NCBI RefSeq assembly: GCF_963675165.1 | Contig: NC_087392.1 | Span: 1,131,001-1,195,000, forward strand | Length of the DNA stretch: 64,000 nt | Source: Halichondria panicea | Lineage: Eukaryota > Porifera > Demospongiae > Suberitida > Halichondriidae | Reading direction: 5' to 3' | The notes under the pieces: model-generated | Told to the model about the DNA's origin: nothing | The model's database searches: none | What the model saw: only the letters and a program-made list of their open reading frames with translations | In this document: in pieces, positions 24,065-37,200 of the stretch | How the letters are laid out: each line of letters opens with the position of its first letter | Position numbering within the stretch: position 1 is the first letter of the stretch | Made by a program: the position numbers and the translations under genes

Positions 24065-27000
24065 ATGAGTGCAACTGCGTCACCTACGAAACAGCACAGA
24101 TCGAGATTTGGATCAACCAACTCTCTGGTCCCGTTTGATCGGCCGAGTAGCGCTGGAGACGTTGGTAAACTGAAAAAAGGGAAGAAAGAGAGCCCTAAAA
24201 TTCTGGGCAAACTCGGCGGCTTCATCAAGAACAGGAAAACCAAGAACAAGGAGGAGGGAATTGTCCATGCGAGGCCTCGATGTTTTATAAGTCCGCCATC
24301 AGATCGACATTCAGAGAGCCCTGAGCCAAGTGCTGTTGCAAGATCAACTTCTTTAGGAAATAAGCACAATCCTTTCAAAGTCTCTAGCCTTAAGAAGAAG
24401 GAGGAGATAAAGGCTGGAGGACCAATGTGGAGCCATAAGGTAGGTACTGTGCAGTCACTATTGGTACTAGGTTTACTACCAGTAGCAAAATAGTGTCAGC
24501 TAGCTTGAGATAAAAACAGATGCATATTTTAATAAAGCAGTGTATAGTATTAAGCATCTGTTCACAGCAAATAATGATCGTCGTCCTGTTTGTACTATTT
24601 TTATAGCATCACACGTACGTACACAGTAATTACATAAATCATGCATCATCTGTAGCTAGCTAGCTAGCTGTACTGTACGTACATGTTCGTGCGGTTGTGC
24701 TCCAATGGGTACATACAGTGTCATGCTTTTGTTGTCTGTTATCATGGGCCAGATTTGGATTTCCTTTCGAGTTTGTTTCTAAACAACTCCTTTGAGGATG
24801 AGAACCAGTATTTTAAGGGTGCATTTAGGTTGCTTTGTCTGTTCAGTTGCAGCTCTGTGATGTTCTATGACTAATCATCATACCAATGTCATAATTGTTT
24901 GTCAACCTTAAGCAGGCTTCTTCTCTTTGATCTTCTGTTTAATCGCTATGGCTACCCGTCCCCATTCAGGGTCGTCTGGAATGGGAGTCTGACTCTGGTA
25001 GACAGCTGACACTCACGGACGTTGAGATCAACGAACTCTCCAAAATCGAGACGGACAGTTTGCAAAGACAAGCTGTGAATGCCCTCCAGGCAATGGACAT
25101 TCCAGTGTCTCACGGGCTGCTGAAAGGTGATTGGACGTCTGTTACAGATATCAGTGGTTGATAGTGTATTTTTCCTTTTCCTTGTGCAGGGGCTCGAGGG
25201 AAGGTGCAAGCTAGATCGTTCAACACCTTTAACAGAAAAAAAGTAATTGGCAATGAAAAACAAGGTAAGCCAATCTCTCCCACATTCTCTCTATGTTTGG
25301 TTAATCGTGTTAATTGTCTTAGACCGGCAGGCTATGGGAGGGGAGAGTGGAGTATTTGGTCAACCTCTCACCTCTGTACTCTCCAAGGATCCCCTCCGCC
25401 CCACGTCTGGTACAAGCACTCCCGTCACTCCTAACGGCACGCTCTCTCGCAGTCTACACCACCCCCCTTCCCTCTCTCCCACCTCTATGACATCTTTGAC
25501 ATCTCCGGACACCTCCTTGTTTGACGATGGTAATGCCACGGCCATGCTCCTCGAAGCTCTCTCTATCAACAGCACTCCCTCTCCGCGTGCTAGACGTCGT
25601 CAGTCACTGTGTCCAGCTGACAGACAGGTGCCCTCCATCGTGACAAAAGCCATTGAATATTTGGACACCAAGGGAGTCAAAATGGAGGGTCTGTTTAGAA
25701 TATCTGGAGCTAAATCGAGAATTAAAGAGGTAATTGCTCGGTGTGTTTGTCATTTTTGAAAGGCTTGAATGTTTTCACAAGTGATTTGGGGATTATAAAG
25801 ACAGTTGTGCTGAAAGAGCTGATAGTTTGTTAACAATTATACTGTTGAAACACTAAGTGATACCCTATCTATGACAGTTGGTGTAAAATTGAGGGCAGTC
25901 AAGTTTGCTATAGGCTAATGCATAGGAACCTAACTGTTTGTTTAGTTGAGGAAGTTTATATACCGTAAAGGAGCAAAGATAAACAAGTAAAATCGTGTTA
26001 TAGGTATATCTCGTGTACTGCGATTGTGTACATATTATTGTAGTGAAACAGATTATCATTGGATACAATATATAATTACTGGTAAATCCTGATGGTGTTA
26101 GGTTTCATTAAGAGCTAGCAAAGCGCTTGTTGTGTTGCTAGGACAATCTTTGGAGCTCTGCCAAACAACAGTAGTGCCATTTCCTTTCCCTGGCTATAAT
26201 TATTTGCTCTTCTATTAGCTGCTAATGTGGTGCCTTTTGGGTGGTGTGTGTACTTGGAATTCCTGGCTTGTTGGCACTACTACTGTTGTATTATAGCTGT
26301 GTGGACATGTGGTCGCCCTATTCTGTGTAATCTCATTTGATTGTATTTGTAGGTATGTGTGAATACCTCATTTGCTGCGTGGACAATGCCTCACCAATAT
26401 TCATTCACCGTAAAACCTGTTTATGCGTACATTGAGTAATTGAGTAACTTGTCATTTTCCTGTTCTCAGATTCGACAAATGTTTGATTCTGGCCAAGATG
26501 TTGAGCTTACTGATGACATGAACCCTCATGATGTGGCCTGTCTACTAAAGGAGTTTTTCAGAAGCCTTCCAGAGCCTCTAATGACCAGAGACCTCTATCA
26601 CCCATTCTTGGCCACAAGGAGTAAGCCCCTTTAATTTCGTGTTTTAATATACCCACACATTTTGGGTATGTTTGCTGGACAAAGTATACTCTCTAGCTGT
26701 TTACATGCATCCTCATTGTTCTCGTGTGTTGTGTGTGTAGTTCATCGTGAGCCTTCTGTAGTGCTAACTGTCAATACTCATAGACATAGCTGGTACCATC
26801 AAATTAACTTGAATACATACAAGAGCTACACTGATGACATTGTGCTCTTCATTTCAGATTGTCTGTTAGACAAAGCTGGTATTACTGAGGTTCTGAGTAT
26901 ATATATATATATACACTGTATACATTCTTAGCACTTCCTGCCTTGTGTGTTGCACTAGCCACAACTCATATCACTGACTCCAGCAGCCCACTAAAGCAGG

Positions 27001-28527
27001 CCTCTTATCTCACTCTCTGCACACCAATGTGTTGTTGTGTTGTCTTGTTCAACCAAAACACGTTGCAAAGCACTCACCCACATAGAACATATGCTAACAT
27101 ACTTCATAATTATTCACGTGCTCTTTGACCTTCTAGATCTCCACTAGGATTGCCTTTTTGTTGTGCCAGTTGCCATAACTTAGTCTACCTATAGTGTTCA
27201 ATTTCGTAACTTAAACAATCATACTGTAGCTCTTCTATTACATGCATGCATGCACATTCATGTATTATATAACGAGTCAAGTCCATTAATTGCCTTAGGA
27301 AAGCAGAGGCGATGGAACTTGTATTTTATTTCATTCAGAAAATAGCTAGCTATCTTTGAGCTTGTATTCATTTCATTGTCTACTTTTCTTTTCCAGAGCT
27401 GTCCAACCCTGCCCAGAGGCGTGATGCCCTGAGGCACCTCTGTGTCCTACTACCGCACGCTAACAGGGACACTCTTCAAGAGCTCCTCCGATTCCTCTCC
27501 AGAGTGGCCCTTCATTCCAACGGCATCATCCTCATCGATGGCACAGAGGTGGGTGGGTGGACAGAACAGCTGAGGGTGGTGTTATTGATTGAGGGTTTAT
27601 TGTGTGTGGGTGCATGTGGGCGTTTCTAGTTATTCATGAGGTGATTCAATGGCTGCCTTACTGAGCGTGCTGTGTACAACACTTATTGGCACCCAACCAG
27701 AGCATGAGTTAATTGTGACCTACCATTAAGTAAACTATAAGGTAGGGTGACATCTGTAAGTTCAGCTTATACAAGGGTCCATATGGTGTAGGAAATGCAT
27801 AGTTGCATGCTGTGTACACTGTGTACTTTGGCACTACACTAATTGACATCTGTGAAGTCACTACAAGCATTCTTGAGGTAACCACGGCCACTTGCCCATT
27901 GATGCGCTCAATGGCCTAGCTAAATGACATAGCTCCCTCCCCCCCACTCTACTGTACTCTACTCTGTCTACGTAGCCCTTAGTTTGTACTCATTCCAATT
28001 AACCTCTCACACACCACACACACACTATAGGAAACTGGGAACCTTATGACAGAGAGTAATCTAGCCATGATTATTGGGCCCAACATCTTGCATAAAGAGG
28101 TCAAGGTAAGGAGAAGAAAGCACATGCTGCTTGTTGAATAAAGCACATGCTGCTTGTTAAGCACATGCCGCTCCGTTAGGGAATTAAGATATCACATTCC
28201 TAGATACCCACAAACAAAGTGCATGTGATAAGATAACAGAACTGCATATTGTCATAACAATGGGTGCATAAGCTGTATCTAATGGAACACCTGTTGCTTT
28301 TGCCCATACAGCGCAAGGGGGATAATCTGCTCCAGAAACACGAACAAGAGGAGTTGCAGAGTGTGTGCCAAGTCATGGAGGATCTTATAAGAATGCAGAA
28401 CACTATATTCACTGTAAGTATATATAGGATTACCTAATAGGATAACTGTGCGTGTTATAATCTCATGGGCTAGTGTAAACATTTACTATCACAGCATGTA
28501 CAGACCAAACACGTTTATATATACTTT

Positions 28528-28602
<75 letters not shown>

Positions 28603-29783
28603 GATTCCGGCCCAACTCTACGATATTGCGCTACGACAGCTGGCCATCAGCGATCCTGATGCTCTGGACCAGATTATGAAGCGACGGTGCTTTCAACAAG
28701 GGTAAGTAAAATTGCACGTTTGCTTTTAATGCTTTGGTGCTTCCTAACAACTTAATGGTTTTGTATAGGCTGCTAACAACAATATTTTATACTCTGCCTG
28801 TAGGATTATGGAAATTTCGCATATTATTATTATTATAAGCACATGACATGAACTACAAGTGACTACCTCTCTCTCTCTCTGCCACACACGTGTATTACAG
28901 ACTCATTCTCAATGAATCCCCTGATGGCACTCTACCACATCATTCCCTCCGAAAGATATCCATTAACAGCAATACAAGTTCCGTTATCACTGTCGACGAC
29001 TCTGACTTCACGTGGCGACGAAGCCGAAGCCTCTCAGACACTCAGAAATGCCTCGATGATGCTATCAAGAATCTGGAGCAAGAAATTGCCGATGACTTGA
29101 ACCATTATCAGACCACTCTCGATGGAGACAGCACTGATTCAGCTGTTGGAGAAATGAGCTCACCCGTACAGTCAACTTCCGAGCCCTCCACGCTCAATCG
29201 AAAGAGAGATATGTTTATGAGTCGCGACTCGGCTTTTTCCAATAACTCCTCTCCCACTAACTCGAGCGAGGGCATGAACAACTCAGACATTCTCTCTATG
29301 GAGTCCGACTCACCTTTTCCCATGTACAGCCACACTCGTATGTCTAGTGGTATCAGTGGGATCAGTGGTAGAGACAGTCCCGAGCCAGCCTCTAGTCCCC
29401 AGCTGGGCAAGAAAGGCACATTATGTGGAATGGATGCCACATCAATGCCCTCGTTGAATGGGAAAATGTGTCATAGTACTCTTTCGAACACCAAGTCCAA
29501 CGATGAGAATGGAAGGAAGGTCAACACTATGCCTTCTCCGCACATAGCCAAGAGAAATCATGTACGGAGGATAAAAGACGTTCCACGTGTACGTTACTCA
29601 CCCCACCATTCACCAATCTCGAGCAGCAATAAGGAATTCAAATTTCACTCGGAAACACAGCTTCACATTCTCTCCTGTGACCACACCCCCACCGATTCAT
29701 CCACTGAAATATCAACGTCTCCATCGCGATTCTCTCTCGATTGCGATAACTACCACAACCATACGGAAGGGACTGTTATCTGA
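24065..29783 (+). CDS. ARHGAP6: Rho GTPase-activating protein, ARHGAP6-like
   Basis: The protein resembles ARHGAP6/ARHGAP36-type RhoGAPs, which switch off RhoA and act on actin. A basic N-terminal region (KLKKGKKESPKILGKLGGF) is followed by a conserved linker (LTLTDVEINELSKIETDSLQ, then RQAVNALQAMDIP and ARGKVQARSFNTF). The RhoGAP domain is VPSIVTKAIEYLDTKGVKMEG-LFRISGAKSR, with the arginine finger in GLFRISG. It continues with DVACLLKEFFRSLPEPLMTR, HANRDTLQELLRFLSRVA, LMTESNLAIMIGPNILHKE and MEDLIRMQNTIF. The last exon is a long Ser/Thr-rich tail (about 290 residues) ending EGTVI. About nine exons, with larger introns than the neighbours. The family assignment is good; exact orthology to ARHGAP6 rather than ARHGAP36 is not settled. 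Confidence 0.85.
28529..28600. repeat. (CA)n microsatellite in RhoGAP intron
   Basis: An almost perfect CA dinucleotide run of about 70 bp lies directly before the CTGCAG acceptor of the exon encoding IPAQLYDIALRQL. It therefore replaces the normal pyrimidine tract upstream of that splice site. Confidence 0.95.
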
Positions 29784-30196
29784 GACACTCTATAGTGTGT
29801 GTGTGTGTGTGTGTACTCTTGTTATTTGACATTATTTGCTATTGTACGGATTGTTTTGTGTGTATATATTTTATAGTTTTTTGTGTGTCTTTTATTTATG
29901 TTTGATTTTACAGTACCACCCATTTAATTATATTCATGCATTGAAGTCGTCAAATTAAACATACGCATGTTCTCTCTCTGGGGATTTGCTAATGTCAATT
30001 AACACATTATAGTGGTATCATATTATGAGGTCATGATGGGCTATTATATAATTAATGCAACCACATTCCTGACATCATGCTGTGGGATTGAGTGTTAACA
30101 CTATGTTTGTTAAATGATAGAAACACACAATGTGTTAATATAACTGCAATGTACAGGTTTATTGTACACTATAGATCTATATACATGACACACAAA
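29784..30196. other. Convergent intergenic region RhoGAP / CEP44
   Basis: 413 bp of AT-rich sequence between two stop codons. It holds a (GT)9 run near 29794-29813 and presumably both 3' UTRs. No gene was seen. Confidence 0.5.
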
Positions 30197-31837
30197 TTAA
30201 TAGTAATACACACTCTGACAACACTCAATTATAGATAGAGTTAGCATGATGTAAAAAGTCTCTGGTTTTCCTTGCTCTAGAGCGTAGACTGGCAATGAGC
30301 CGATGTGCTTCCTCCTGTACAAAGGGTGGTCATTAATGCATGGAGGCAAGGTGAACCCACTTACTGGAGTGGAGGGTGGAGTGCTCCTGTAGGGCTGACT
30401 GGTCCTCAGGGAATGGTCATGATGGGTGGCAGGGGAATATGGAGGAGAGAGGTTAGGTGGAGAGTGTGTGAAGTGGGAGGTGTGAGGTGTGTGATGCGTG
30501 TTACAGTGTGTGAGGTCTGTAGGAAACTGAACGGATTGTTTATACTGAGGAATGTGGGGCGTGTCAATATTTGATGACTGGGGGATAATGTTCTGTGCAC
30601 GATTGCTTGTAACAGTACTCCGATCAGAAACAGCTGTTGAATTCTGAGACGATTCAATCATCTTCATTTGGGTCTCCACAAGGTCAACTCGAGCAGACAT
30701 GGATTCAACAGTCCTCACTATATCATCGATACGACTGCTAATAGTCAATAACATTGCAATGCTATCATTTGAAGTCTGTTCCACATCGTTTGTCACTTCT
30801 TGATTTGTTCCGAACTGTTGGTGTGGATATTCCCTGGTTAATGCAGTGCCATCTGCGTGATTAGTGGTAGTGGTATATAGAGTAGTGGTCCGTGGAGAGG
30901 TGACATGCGTGGCTTGTGTATCCATGACAACAGAATTAGCGTTGCAGGAATTCACTGTAGCTCTTTCAGGTGTATGTGTGCATAGTGAGACTTGTGGGGA
31001 GGGGGGTGGGGTCATTTCAAGGTCACTAGACGGTGTGGCTTGATGGGTAGACACAGAACCGCCGTACATGGTGTGTAATGCAATGGGTTGAAGGGGATCA
31101 CGGGGAGGATGTGGTACGTCAAACGGAGCTTCATAAGCGGGTGGAGTAGTTAGTTGGCTTTCCGCTCTCACAATCGTCACAATCGAAGAATTCACAGATG
31201 ATTTGCTATGATCAAATCTCCTGCATAAATAAATTATATGTCAATCATACCTACACACAGGTACCAATTCGATAGCATTTACTTCTTTCTTGGCTGTTTG
31301 TCTGCATTTTCCTTGACTGTCAGCTGTTGATGCTTGGCCTGGGAGAGGAGCAGCACTTGTGTTGTGAGGATCACTTTCCGCTCAGCAAAACCAACAGACA
31401 GGAACTGTTCCTTACTCAGACGAGGATGATAGTGGAACACATCACGTAGTACCTGCAGATAGAATTAGAGTACTATCTATGTGATGGTAAACACCAACCT
31501 TGTAGAGTCCCTCGATAAACCTAAGGTCTGATTTGGCATACAACTCGTAGCCTTGTCTGGTCAGCCAGTTTGCCAGTGGTAGAGAGTAGAGCATGAGTGA
31601 GGCATGGAGAATGGGTAGAAATGAGGAGGGACAGCCCAGGAACAGTCTGTATACACATTGTACTCGCACACACTGTCATACTTTGTGACATTGGTACTAT
31701 AATTATTATGCTTCACAATAGGCCTACCCTTGCAGGTTGATGTCCATAGAAAGTTTCATACGTTTTATCTCTCTTGTCAGTTTCATCAGATTATTTCTCA
31801 AGTCCCCAATTGTCTCCTTGCTCATAGTAGAAGCCAT
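30197..31837 (-). CDS. CEP44: Centrosomal protein CEP44
   Basis: CEP44 binds the inner centriole lumen and centrosomal microtubules. The N-terminal CEP44 domain is recognisable: MASTMSKETIGDLRNNLMKL, then LGCPSSFLPILHASLMLYSL, ELYAKSDLRFIEGLYKVLRD and PRLSKEQFLSVGFAERKVIL. A large last exon encodes a low-complexity Ser/Thr/Pro region and a short predicted coiled coil (LLTISSRIDDIVRTVESMSA then RVDLVETQMKMIESS), followed by a His/Pro/Ser-rich tail. The N-terminal domain supports the name well. The tail is divergent and its exact end (CQSVYYY) is less certain. It is head-to-head with the PDZ-WW-WW gene (144 bp). Confidence 0.85.
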
Positions 31838-31981
31838 TATCTTTGCAGTGTTTACTTTTGTAACACTGGGTATTATATAGAATAATTGAATGACCTTAGA
31901 CCTCTTCACTCTGATTGCAATTAGGAAATTAGGGGAAAGATCGTCGGAAGAAGTTGTTCTCTGTACCCAAACTTGATAAGG
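31838..31981. promoter_or_regulatory. Divergent intergenic region CEP44 / PDZ-WW-WW gene
   Basis: 144 bp separate the two opposed start codons. Inferred shared promoter; no specific motif was identified. Confidence 0.4.
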
Positions 31982-33994
31982 ATGTTGAGCACTCGAGGAA
32001 CAAAGACAGTGCGCTTGCAGAGAAAAAAAACTGGACTGGACTTCAGTGTGAAGGGTGGGAACGAACATGGCATCCCTATAGTAGTGTCCTGGATCAAGGA
32101 AGGTGGAGCAGCATGTAAGAATGACTAACTTTATGTTTAGGGGGGCGGGGCTCATCATGGAAATCTAAAATCACAGATTTTACAGTTATGTCGTGTCCTG
32201 TGTTCTGTAGCCACTCATCTTCGGTTGGGGGATGAGGTTCTGGCAGTGAACGGGCACACTCTGCAGGGACTGTCACACACTGAGGCTGTGCTTCTGCTCA
32301 GAGCAACTGGACCAACCGTTGTACTCAGAGTCAAACCAAACCAAACGCTAGAAGGTAATAGGCCTTGGTAGATAGGTATGACAAGCATTTGTACGAATCC
32401 TCTCAACTAAAGGTTATGTACAAATAGTTGTAATAGTTGTAATCTACACACATTGGTGTCCAGTATAGAAATTATAGCACTTCCTTACAGATTTATTTGT
32501 TTTCGTAGATGTGTTTTCATCAAACCAGCACACTTGGTCGGTTCCAGGGACACCTGTCAAGCTAACCAGTGACACTATTCTCCATCAAGCTACATCACCA
32601 GCAGCCACCAAATCACACCCTCTGCCCCAAGGTTGGGCGCAAAAAGTCGATCAAAAAACTGGGAGAGCATACTTTGAAAAGTAAGGATTGTACAGTCTCT
32701 ATAATTATACACAATCATGTATTATTGCTTTTATACGTTTCAGTGAATACACACAAAGTACCACATGGACTGATCCATGTACTTTGACCTCTGTGCCGCT
32801 CGGAGAGTTCCAGTGGAATCAGCTACCCCCTGGCTGGGAGCGTTATTTGGACCACCAGGGAGATATCTACTATGTCAAGTAAGTAAGCCCTAATCCTTAG
32901 TAAATACTATTGCACATTGTATTCTGTAGCCATGACACCCAGACCACCCATTGGGACTGCCCCTGGGGGATGCGGCAGCAGAGGCAACTGGAGGAGTTGC
33001 GCACCTTTGTTCAGGCTGAAAGATACAAGCTAAAGGTGCCAATTAACTTAGTAATCACATAAAATAATGGCTCTTATATTAACATACATGCACACACAGG
33101 CTGATGAGGAAAAACTGAAACAAAACAGAGAGGCTTTGCTCGAGAAAAACAGAATGCTGGATGATCCAAATCTCTCCATTCCGTCTCCCCAGGATGATGC
33201 AGAAAATTTGGAAGATGATACATATGATCTTTATGATGACATTATCTTACTCAATGAGGAGGTTGAACTGTTGGATTTAAACGTGTGCAGAACGCGAGGT
33301 CACCTCAAGAAGCTCGGGGTCGTGCTCAGGCATGCTCAGAACGAGGATGTAGGAGAGACTGACAAGTACAGGGCGGCTGCCGAGTTAGCCGTTGCCTTAG
33401 TAACACAGTTTGCTAAGTATAAGAGCCTGGAAGGACAGTTGAACAAGCTGGTTGAATGTATTAGTGAGCTCCAAAAGAAAGCTGGAATGAATGCTACACC
33501 TCTCTCATACATGCTGCAGTTGCCACCTATCCTAGTGCGTTGAAACCATAGACCAACTAGTATGCTTTAATCAAATTTTCACTGTTTGACTTCCTCGAGA
33601 TGTTTTGAGTACCCGAGCTAGTATTCTTATTCGTCCCTTAATATAATATATGTAGAGCACTGAAGAGGTGGAGGAGCTGGAGAAATGGTTGCATGTCCTC
33701 CCTGACAAGCTAACGGGAAAGACCAACTGTGAGATGAGAGTTGAGCTGTGCCTTCTTGAAGAGTGCTACACGTATGGTGAGGGTCTCCTGCACAAGTTGA
33801 TGTCATTCCTCAGTCGAGCGGCTACGTCCCATGGTGGCTGGGAGAAGCTAATGGAGGAGCTAGCTGGTTGTGACTTCTCACCAATCAATGACCACTGGCT
33901 CAAAACAGAGTTTAGGTGAGGAATGCATTCGTGATAATTATTAAAATACTCTTTTTCATGCAGGGAGAAGCTACAGAAACTGTTAACATTTTGA
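31982..33994 (+). CDS. PDZ-WW-WW domain protein with helical C-terminus
   Basis: I do not recognise an orthologue. Residues about 5-85 form a PDZ domain (TGLDFSVKGGNEHGIPIVVS; LRLGDEVLAVNGHTLQGLSH; EAVLLLRATGPTVVLRVKP). Two closely spaced WW domains follow: LPQGWAQKVDQKTGRAYFEN-EYTQSTTWTDP and [30 protein letters not shown]. The rest is charged and helical, with one coiled coil straight after the second WW domain, as in KIBRA, but no C2 domain. MAGI proteins also combine PDZ and tandem WW but carry a guanylate kinase domain, absent here. Seven or so exons; the final exon encodes only REKLQKLLTF. Likely an adaptor binding proline-rich and C-terminal ligands (inference). Confidence 0.8.
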
Positions 33995-34047
33995 ATTCTT
34001 CAAGGAGCTAGAAGCTACAAAAGCTATTGACATTTTGAATTCTTCAA
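33966..34047. repeat. Tandem duplication across the stop codon of the PDZ-WW-WW gene
   Basis: A segment of about 38 bp (33966-34003), containing the last codons and the TGA stop, is followed 44 bp on by a diverged copy (34010-34047). Both share AGAAGCTACA and the word ACATTTTGAATTCTTCAA. The second copy lies in the 3' UTR. Confidence 0.85.
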
Positions 34048-34201
34048 CTTGCTTTTATATCTGTATGTTTAACTGGTCGATCATGACATGACTGTGTTCA
34101 GTACATTATACAATAATCATATCAAAATGGTACAAGAAGTGCAGAGCACACCAGTGCTATAAAAGTACAAAAAATATATGAGACATGCAGAGACAGACTG
34201 G

Positions 34202-37200
34202 CTAGGCCTCTATACAGTCATTGGAACTAGTGCTTCCAATGGATTCTAATGACTTGCGTTCAGGTCTAAGTTTGCCGTTTTTGCAATTAAGAGCTGTTTC
34301 AGTTTGTACTTGAGAGTCCTGAGATACACAGTGCAGTCCTGTCTTTCTCTGTCGATCTCTTGTCAACGTGTCGAATTTCTTTATCTTGTCACTGACTGAT
34401 CCCGATCTCCGAATTAAGTGGAGCTCGTCTAGAGAATCAGCCATTCCATCATAGCTAGACGTAGAGGACTTGTGGTCCACACCTCCTCCTTCCGATGTTT
34501 TACTGCCTGAACTCAAGATCCCACTTTCGCTGGACGCATCGGACATCTTTCTGAGTGCGGTCTTCCCCTCTCCTTCGCCCAGACTGTCTACGCTCACGTT
34601 TGAGCCATTTGATATTTTCCTGACTGTTGGAATTGCCTCTTTCTTTCCCTGCTCCATCGTCCCCTCGATAACAATCTCTTCATCAGCCTCTGTGACCTCT
34701 TTGACAGGCTCCAAACCAGACAATCGGCGCATCGTGTCCAGGAACGGTGAATGGTGTTCATCCATTTTCATTTGAAGTCCAAGATCGTCTAAACAGTCAT
34801 CTGGAGTGGAGCTACGAGAGTGACTGCTTAAAGAAATCTCAGACCCCACACTGTTTCTCTTGCTCGAACTGGGGGTGGGCGTGGCTTCAGTGATGTTAAT
34901 TCCCGGTGTCAGTTGTGTTAAGGAGGAGAGTGGACATCCAGACAGCTCTTTGGGATTGGCGTTAGAGCGGATGGGAAATGTTGGGGGGAGAGATGGAGAA
35001 TAAGGAGGAACAGGAGTACCTGGGGGAGTAATAGAGTTGTACACGAAGCCATACTGGACTTGGTCCGACTCATCGACAACTGGATTGATCTTGTGCAGTT
35101 TGTTTTCGGTCAGGTAATAGCATTTGACTTTATCGGGGACATTTTTAAAGTCCATAGCATCTCGAAACTCAAACACAAAGTTGGACTTGTCTTTGAGCAA
35201 CCTATACAGTAAACAGATTAAAACATCGTTAATTACATGACTCGTCACTAATATAGCCTAGCTGGCCAATTAGTTTAAAATTACATTACTCAATTTATTA
35301 TTACTTAGCAACATGGAATGCTGAGGTGGCATGCACACTACGACATGGCTACACGTACTCGTGTGTGAATTCTGTGACTTGTATTTTCCCGGGAGTCCCA
35401 TTGCTCTCACAACGACTGGCCACGTTGACCGTGTTCCCAAACAGACAGTAACGAGGCATCCGGCGACCCACCACTCCGGCCACCACGTCTCCACTGTTGA
35501 TACCAATACGCATCTGTTTTGTGTGTGTGGGAGGGGAGGTGGTGTGGTTATTGAAGGGAGCTGTAAATTTGAATTTGTACGAGATGCGTATGAAAGAAAT
35601 TGAAAGTTAAGCACATTATGTCATGTGTGGTATGTATACAAGTACACGGTCAAATAGGTTAATAACAACAAATGATATGAGTAAGAGGGCGAAAAATGTG
35701 GGGGCTACTGTTCTTAACATAATGTCCATTTCGAATAACAGTTATGACGGAAACTTTTGAATTGTTGATACAATGAAATACACGTGTTTGCACATTCAAT
35801 ACTTAGCGGGATGTATACAAGCCACTTCTTGCAGACAATACTGTTACAAGGTGCACCATGCAAGGGATACTAGAACCTACCACTAATGGATAAATAAAAA
35901 GCACCATGGGTGCTGATGCCTCGGTGGAGGCACCAAAGCTACACGACATTAATCTGGGGGGCCAGACCTTTTCTTTTACGCAACTGTTGTACATGAGGGG
36001 GATGGGGGAGTGGTGTGCGATTATGAAATGGAGCAGTAGATTTGAATTTTGTATGAGATGCTTATGAAAGAAATTGCATCTTAAGCACATGTGGTATGTA
36101 CAAGTACACTGTCAAATGGGTTCGTTAATAGCAACAAATTAGGTGAACAATGTGGGAGTTACTTGTTCTTAACATATGTCTATTTCGAATAATAATGTTA
36201 TGACGGAAACTAGCTTTGAATTGTTGATAAGAGTACGTGCGTTTACACTTATAGTGGGATATATACAAGTCACTCTTGCAGACAATACTGTTACAGGCCA
36301 CTACATGTTAAATCTACCATTACTACAAGCCCAATAACCACTTCAAGGTATACACAAATGTACATACATGTAATTACCTAATAAATGTGCATGTGATAAA
36401 GTCTGACATACCACGATGGGCTCGTTGGTATCAGGCCGGTTGACTTGTTGACAGTAGTGCATCATGTCCAGGGCCTGATTAGCCACACATTCAGCATGTG
36501 TAGGGTCTCTCTCGGGGAGCCCACCAACCACCATGTAGGCATCACCAATGGTCTCAACCTGAGGTGATTAAGTGCTAATTAAGTGGTAAAATTTGTAAGG
36601 TTTGTAGAGTCTAGACCAGGACCACATACATTGAGGTTACACGGTGTACATGCACCACAAACCACTACGTAACACTTAACAGGAGCTATCAAGTTTCACT
36701 TGTTGAAAATACATTGTTAAAAGGTGCCGATGCTTCTATTCATTACTTCCAGTGTAAGGTGGTGTGGGGGCGTGTAGAAGGAAATTAATGGCATGCTTTG
36801 AATACAACAACACTAGCTCAATCAGGTATCAATCCTTCCCAATATTTTATATTGGAAGAGAATACCATAGAACTAGGAACATACCTTGTACACGTTGTTC
36901 GGCCCGACCACTTGATCAAACAGAGAGTAGAGCTTGTTGAGCATGTTCACAATCTCCATAGGCCCAGACTGAGTGCATATCCCCGTGAAGCCCACTATAT
37001 CTGAGAACAGGATGGTGACTGACTCAAACCTCTCCGCCTCAACCATTTGTCCTGCCATGAGACTATCAGCCACGCTAATGGGGAGCATTTGGTGGAGAAG
37101 GTTTCTCATTCGTCCTTTCTCTTCCTCGAGTGACTGTTGTACCGCTCTCAGCCGCATCACAAGATCCTCCAGTCTGACAGCATGGTCAAATTCAGAGGCA

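Noticed and set aside
24654-24690. AGCTAGCTAGCTAGC run and TACGTAC words as a regulatory palindrome
   Set aside because: Similar short runs occur throughout the AT-rich introns; nothing ties this one to a function.
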